Source: Saprospirales bacterium (GTDB lineage Bacteria > Bacteroidota > Bacteroidia > Chitinophagales > Saprospiraceae). From it: 64,000 bases of DNA. The notes under the pieces are model-generated. The model was not told where the DNA came from. It did no database searches and saw nothing but the letters and a program-made list of their open reading frames with translations. Position numbers and translations under genes: made by a program. The stretch lies in the NCBI GenBank assembly GCA_002698985.1, contig PAAY01000064.1, forward strand, positions 1-64,000, written 5' to 3'. Below, one piece after another: positions 60,584 to 64,000 of this stretch; position 1 is the stretch's first letter; each line of letters begins with the position of its first letter.

Positions 60584-61831
60584 TCAACCTTTGTATTTCC
60601 TGACAATCACCGATGCGTTGTGACCACCGAAGCCGAAAGTGTTGCTGAGCATGGCATTCACTTCTTTTTCCTGGGCTTCGTTAAAGGTCAGGTTGAGCTT
60701 CGGATCGATCTCCGGATCATCGGTGAAGTGATTGATCGTCGGCGGAACAAAGTTATTATTTATTGCCAGAACTCCGGCAATGGCTTCAATGGCACCTGCA
60801 GCCCCCAGCAAATGGCCGGTCATGGACTTGGTAGAACTGATGTTCAACTTGTAGGCTGCCTCACCAAACACCTGCTGGATGGCTTTGATCTCAGAAACAT
60901 CACCCAGCGGAGTGGAGGTTCCGTGCACATTGATGTAGTCAATATCTTCAGGATTCATGCCAGCCTCTTCCAGGGCCAGTTCCATCACTTTGGCAGCACC
61001 CAGTCCTTCAGGGTGCGGAGCAGTGATGTGATAGGCATCGGCAGTGGCCGCAGCGCCAACTACTTCGCCGTAAATGGTGGCTCCTCTTTTAAGGGCATGC
61101 TCCAACTCTTCCAGTACAAATGCACCGGCACCTTCGCCCAGTACAAAGCCATCGCGTTCAGCATCGAAAGGACGGGAAGCCGTCAGGTAATCATCATTGC
61201 GGGTTGACAGCGCTTTCATGGCACTGAAGCCACCAAGGCCGACCTGCGTGACTGCTGCCTCAGCACCACCGGTGACAACTACATCGTTGCGGCCGATGCG
61301 GATGGCATCGTAAGCAGCCATGATGGCGTGGGTAGAGGATGCACAGGCTGAAACAGTGCTGTAGTTGATACCCCGGAAACCGTACTTCATGGAAATGAGG
61401 CCCGGCGCGATGTCGATGATCATTTTCGGTATGAGGAAGGGATTGAAGCGCGGCACACCTTCGCGGTGGGCGTGGGCCTCTATTTCCTCTTCAAGGGTTT
61501 TCATTCCTCCGATACCGGAAGCGAAGATCACACCGGTGCGATCCATATCCAGCTTTTCCAGGTCCAGCCCTGACATTTGAATCGCCTCGTCAGCGGCTAC
61601 CATGGCATAGACCGAAAAGCGATCCTGGCGGCGCAGTTCTTTGCGATCGATGAAATCTTCAGGATTAAAGTTCTTCAGTTCGCAGGCAAACTGCGTTTTG
61701 TAAGAAGAGGTATCGAAGTAAGTGATGGGGTTGGCACCACTCACGCCATTGCGCAAGCCTTCGAGGTATGCCTGTGTATTGTTTCCAATGGGCGTCAGCG
61801 CACCCATTCCTGTAATTACAACCCTTCTCAT
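60584..61831 (-). CDS. fabF: 3-oxoacyl-[acyl-carrier-protein] synthase II
   Basis: Condensing enzyme of 415 residues that elongates fatty acyl chains on acyl carrier protein. It has the thiolase-like fold with the Cys-His-His active site: nucleophilic cysteine in VSACASSTHAIM, histidines in NVHGTSTPLGD and KSMTGHLLGAAGAIEA. The N-terminus VVITGMGALTPIGN is typical. Length is normal. It lies downstream of acpP on the minus strand with an inverted repeat between them, and upstream of rnc. Confidence 0.97.
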   Translation of the reverse strand: MRRVVITGMGALTPIGNNTQAYLEGLRNGVSGANPITYFDTSSYKTQFACELKNFNPEDFIDRKELRRQDRFSVYAMVAADEAIQMSGLDLEKLDMDRTGVIFASGIGGMKTLEEEIEAHAHREGVPRFNPFLIPKMIIDIAPGLISMKYGFRGINYSTVSACASSTHAIMAAYDAIRIGRNDVVVTGGAEAAVTQVGLGGFSAMKALSTRNDDYLTASRPFDAERDGFVLGEGAGAFVLEELEHALKRGATIYGEVVGAAATADAYHITAPHPEGLGAAKVMELALEEAGMNPEDIDYINVHGTSTPLGDVSEIKAIQQVFGEAAYKLNISSTKSMTGHLLGAAGAIEAIAGVLAINNNFVPPTINHFTDDPEIDPKLNLTFNEAQEKEVNAMLSNTFGFGGHNASVIVRKYKG

Positions 61832-61917
61832 ACAATCAATTTGTGAAGGACAGCAATGTAATGTCGGAATGTAAAAAAAGCAGGAGCTGTCCGGTGAAAG
61901 AACTTCTCAGAAGAGAA

Positions 61918-61957
61918 ATCAAAAACCGGAGAGTTTGAAACTCCGCCGGTTTTTGAT
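61918..61957. terminator. Hairpin between acpP and fabF, terminator or attenuator
   Basis: ATCAAAAACCGG pairs with CCGGTTTTTGAT, and an inner GAGTTT/AAACTC pair extends the stem. It has A- and T-runs on either side, so it can act on both strands. Since it sits between acpP and fabF on the minus strand, it may make part of the transcript end after acpP and so yield more carrier protein. Confidence 0.8.
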
Positions 61958-61980
61958 TGAAAGACAAAATTGCTGGGAGC

Positions 61981-62217
61981 TTACTTGGTGTTGGCTTCCA
62001 GATATTCGATGGCCTGGCCTACTGTTTGGATTTTTTCAGCCTGCTCATCCGGGATGGAAATGTCAAATTCCTTTTCCAGTTCCATGATCAGCTCAACAGT
62101 GTCAAGTGAGTCAGCACCGAGGTCATTGGTGAATGAAGCCTCCGGAGTAATCTCTGACTCGTCAACGCCCAACTTGTCAACGATGATCTTGGTAACGCGT
62201 TCTGCAATGCTAGACAT
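61981..62217 (-). CDS. acpP: Acyl carrier protein
   Basis: Carrier of growing fatty acyl chains, 78 residues from the ATG at 62217 ([12 protein letters not shown]); the listed 14-residue extension is not typical. The phosphopantetheine attachment serine is in [16 protein letters not shown] at about residue 37. The rest is the usual acidic four-helix bundle ([19 protein letters not shown]). It leads the acpP-fabF-rnc order on the minus strand and is divergent from pyk. Confidence 0.97.
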   Translation of the reverse strand: MSSIAERVTKIIVDKLGVDESEITPEASFTNDLGADSLDTVELIMELEKEFDISIPDEQAEKIQTVGQAIEYLEANTK

Positions 62218-62596
62218 AAGCGAAACTCTTTTAGAATGTGTTTGTGAAATTTTCCGCAAAGAAAGAGATTATACCCCTATTCAAAAAAATATTTCCCAGA
62301 CAATTTGGATGCACCAAAGTGGCAAGCAGCGTAGTTTAGCAGTTGAACGGGGCCTGCCGGGCAGGTACCCGGGGCAGTAAAAATTCATGGCTCTGTTGGA
62401 CAGAAAAGCCCAGAGACGTACTTTTGGCCCTCTTCTTTGGCAGGTACCGCTGATTGATCAGGAAGTGGTATTTGCAACATGGCCCGCATTACCAGATACT
62501 ACCAAGCATTTTACACACTTTCACAAAACGGAGGACTGAGGAGAAAGCTTAGATCAGCCTGCTTGATGCCCTCCCCATTTGCTTTTCAGCAAGTTT
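62218..62596. other. Divergent regulatory region between acpP and pyk
   Basis: About 380 bases with no gene between two divergent starts. A short palindrome (CCTGCCGGGCAGG) lies at 62353-62365. Weak CTTTG boxes occur towards both genes, but I could not find a full promoter match. Confidence 0.45.
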
Positions 62597-64000
62597 ATGA
62601 ATGACACTTTTCATAATAATACCAAAATAGTGGCCACCGTCGGTCCGGCCAGCAGCAGCTACGAAGTTTTGCTGAGCCTCGTCAAAGCCGGTGTAGATGT
62701 TTTTCGTCTCAACTTTTCCCACGGCGACCACGAGGCACACCGCAAGGTCATCCAGCACATCACCTATATCAACGAGACTTACGACACCCACGTCGGCATC
62801 CTTGCTGACCTGCAGGGACCCAAGCTCCGCGTAGGCCAGATCAAAGACGAGCCCCTGATGCTGGAAGATGGCGATGAAATCACCTTCGTCAATTACGAAT
62901 GCGAGGGAACCAAAGAACACATCTACATGAGCTATCAAAGGCTTGCCAAAGATGTGAATGTGGGCGAAGTCATCCTCGTTGACGACGGAAAGATCCGGCT
63001 GGAAGTGGTGGACACCAATAAAAAGGACACCGTCAGGCTAAAAGTGCTCAATGGCGGACCCTTGAAATCCAGAAAAGGCGTCAACCTCCCCAACACGAAA
63101 GTCAGCCTGCCGGCCCTGACCGAGAAAGACCTCAATGACCTGGATTTCATCCTGACCCAGCCCGTCAACTGGATTGCACTCTCTTTCGTCCGTTCGCCAA
63201 AAGACATCAAAGACCTTCGGCAACGCATCGAAAAGCGGGGCCACCCGGCCAAAATCATCGCCAAGATTGAAAAGCCTGAGGCCCTTACCAATATCGACAA
63301 GATCATCAAAGCCTCCAATGGCATCATGATCGCCCGCGGTGACCTGGGTATTGAGGTGCCCATCGAAAACCTGGCCCTCATCCAGAAAAACATCATCCGA
63401 AAGTGCCTGCAGCGGGCCAGACCTGTCATCGTTGCCACCCAGATGATGGAATCGATGATCGACAACCCGACGCCCTCCCGGCCGGAGGTGACGGACGTGG
63501 CCAATGCCGTCCTGGACGGCACCGATGCCGTGATGCTGAGCGGAGAAACCGCTGTGGGCAAATATCCCGTAGAGGTCATTCAGACCATGAACAAGATCAT
63601 CGCTGCGGTGGAAAATGACGAGAGCTTTTATGTGGAACCACCCCGTGCCGTGCCGAAAGCCAGCACCTTCCACAGCGATGTCATTTGTTTTGCCGCTGTT
63701 GATGTTGCCGAAGAAATAAGTGCCAAAGCCCTGATTGGACTGACTGTCCAGGGTTATACCGCTTTCAAGATTTCATCCTGCCGGCCCAAGCGAAAGATCT
63801 TCATTTTCTCAGATCGCATGCACATGCTGGCCACCCTTAACCTGGTTTGGGGCGTTCAGAGTTTTTACTACGACAAGTTCACCACCACCGATGACACCAT
63901 TACCGACGTGGTTGACATTTTGAAGAAGCATGGAAAAGTCGAAGTAGGTGATTACGTCGTAAACGTAGGGGCCATGCCCCTCCAGGCCCGCAAGCGAACC
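62597..64000 (+). CDS. pyk: Pyruvate kinase (3' end beyond window)
   Basis: Glycolytic enzyme converting phosphoenolpyruvate and ADP to pyruvate and ATP. The gene starts at ATG 62597 (MNDTFHNNTKIVATVGPASS) and runs off the window after 468 codons, so only the final residues are missing; it is absent from the ORF list for that reason. Key motifs are FRLNFSHGDHEAH near the N-terminus and LADLQGPKLRVGQI. The active-site signature is IIAKIEKPEALTNIDKII, followed by GIMIARGDLGIEVP, PVIVATQMMESMIDNPTPSR and DGTDAVMLSGETAVGKYPVE. The C-terminal regulatory domain is present to its last strand (VGDYVVNVGAMPL). Confidence 0.96.
   Translation, partial: MNDTFHNNTKIVATVGPASSSYEVLLSLVKAGVDVFRLNFSHGDHEAHRKVIQHITYINETYDTHVGILADLQGPKLRVGQIKDEPLMLEDGDEITFVNYECEGTKEHIYMSYQRLAKDVNVGEVILVDDGKIRLEVVDTNKKDTVRLKVLNGGPLKSRKGVNLPNTKVSLPALTEKDLNDLDFILTQPVNWIALSFVRSPKDIKDLRQRIEKRGHPAKIIAKIEKPEALTNIDKIIKASNGIMIARGDLGIEVPIENLALIQKNIIRKCLQRARPVIVATQMMESMIDNPTPSRPEVTDVANAVLDGTDAVMLSGETAVGKYPVEVIQTMNKIIAAVENDESFYVEPPRAVPKASTFHSDVICFAAVDVAEEISAKALIGLTVQGYTAFKISSCRPKRKIFIFSDRMHMLATLNLVWGVQSFYYDKFTTTDDTITDVVDILKKHGKVEVGDYVVNVGAMPLQARKRT

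Overview
The window is a chromosomal segment of a Bacteroidota bacterium, most likely in the Saprospiria (Lewinella/Haliscomenobacter-like). This rests on gene content, not on a database match. It carries SprA of the type IX secretion system (T9SS), a PorP/SprF protein, a giant adhesin with a gliding-motility-type C-terminal domain, several proteins with T9SS type A sorting domains, TAnnTTTG-type promoters, and start codons without clear Shine-Dalgarno sequences. Most of the window is moderately GC-rich. Two stretches (about 28.8-29.7 kb and 52.2-54.4 kb) are visibly AT-richer. I found no tRNA, rRNA, CRISPR array, insertion sequence or recombinase.

Layout. 0.3-10.8 kb (minus): adhesin, PorP/SprF and OmpA/PD40 protein, a surface-adhesin export module. 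11.3-18 kb: a glucosaminidase, a DksA/TraR-like regulator, lspA, then a minus-strand group of nitroreductase, epimerase, moaA and moeA (molybdenum cofactor). 18-21.5 kb (plus): small membrane proteins, rhomboid protease, hemA, DUF1232 protein. 21.6-28.6 kb (minus): ECF sigma factor, membrane-anchored partner, class A beta-lactamase-like hydrolase, PBP4-type DD-peptidase, atpD, atpC. 28.9-29.7 kb (plus): an AT-rich pair, a nucleotidyltransferase-fold protein and a small helical protein. 29.7-41.3 kb (minus): sprA, ruvA, a hypothetical exported protein, an RDD protein and an agmatinase-family enzyme. 41.4 kb: mnmE. 43-49 kb (minus): three exported proteins (M4 metallopeptidase, hexapeptide beta-solenoid protein, Kelch-like propeller). 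49.3 kb: uvrA. 52.2-54.4 kb: AT-rich island. 54.5-64 kb: hypothetical genes, a fused 5-oxoprolinase, rnc, fabF, acpP and the 5' part of pyk.

The most notable observation is at uvrA. Its last 89 bases, including the stop codon, are repeated about 2.2 kb downstream, and all three differences between the copies are synonymous. The two copies bracket an AT-rich island holding a T9SS-sorted propeller gene and, just upstream of it, an unannotated cysteine-rich secreted-peptide reading frame broken by two in-frame stop codons. This looks like site-specific integration that rebuilt the uvrA 3' end, with no integrase present. The 3' end of mnmE, a known integration target in other bacteria, is also duplicated in a more decayed form. 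Several families of short periodic repeats sit in intergenic regions, including a four-unit 20-bp array whose units form small hairpins with compensatory changes.

Working together: SprA would form the outer-membrane T9SS channel for the sorted cargos (adhesin, M4 peptidase and two propeller proteins). PorP/SprF is expected to assist the adhesin. LspA, the cell-wall enzymes and the ECF sigma pair belong to envelope maintenance.
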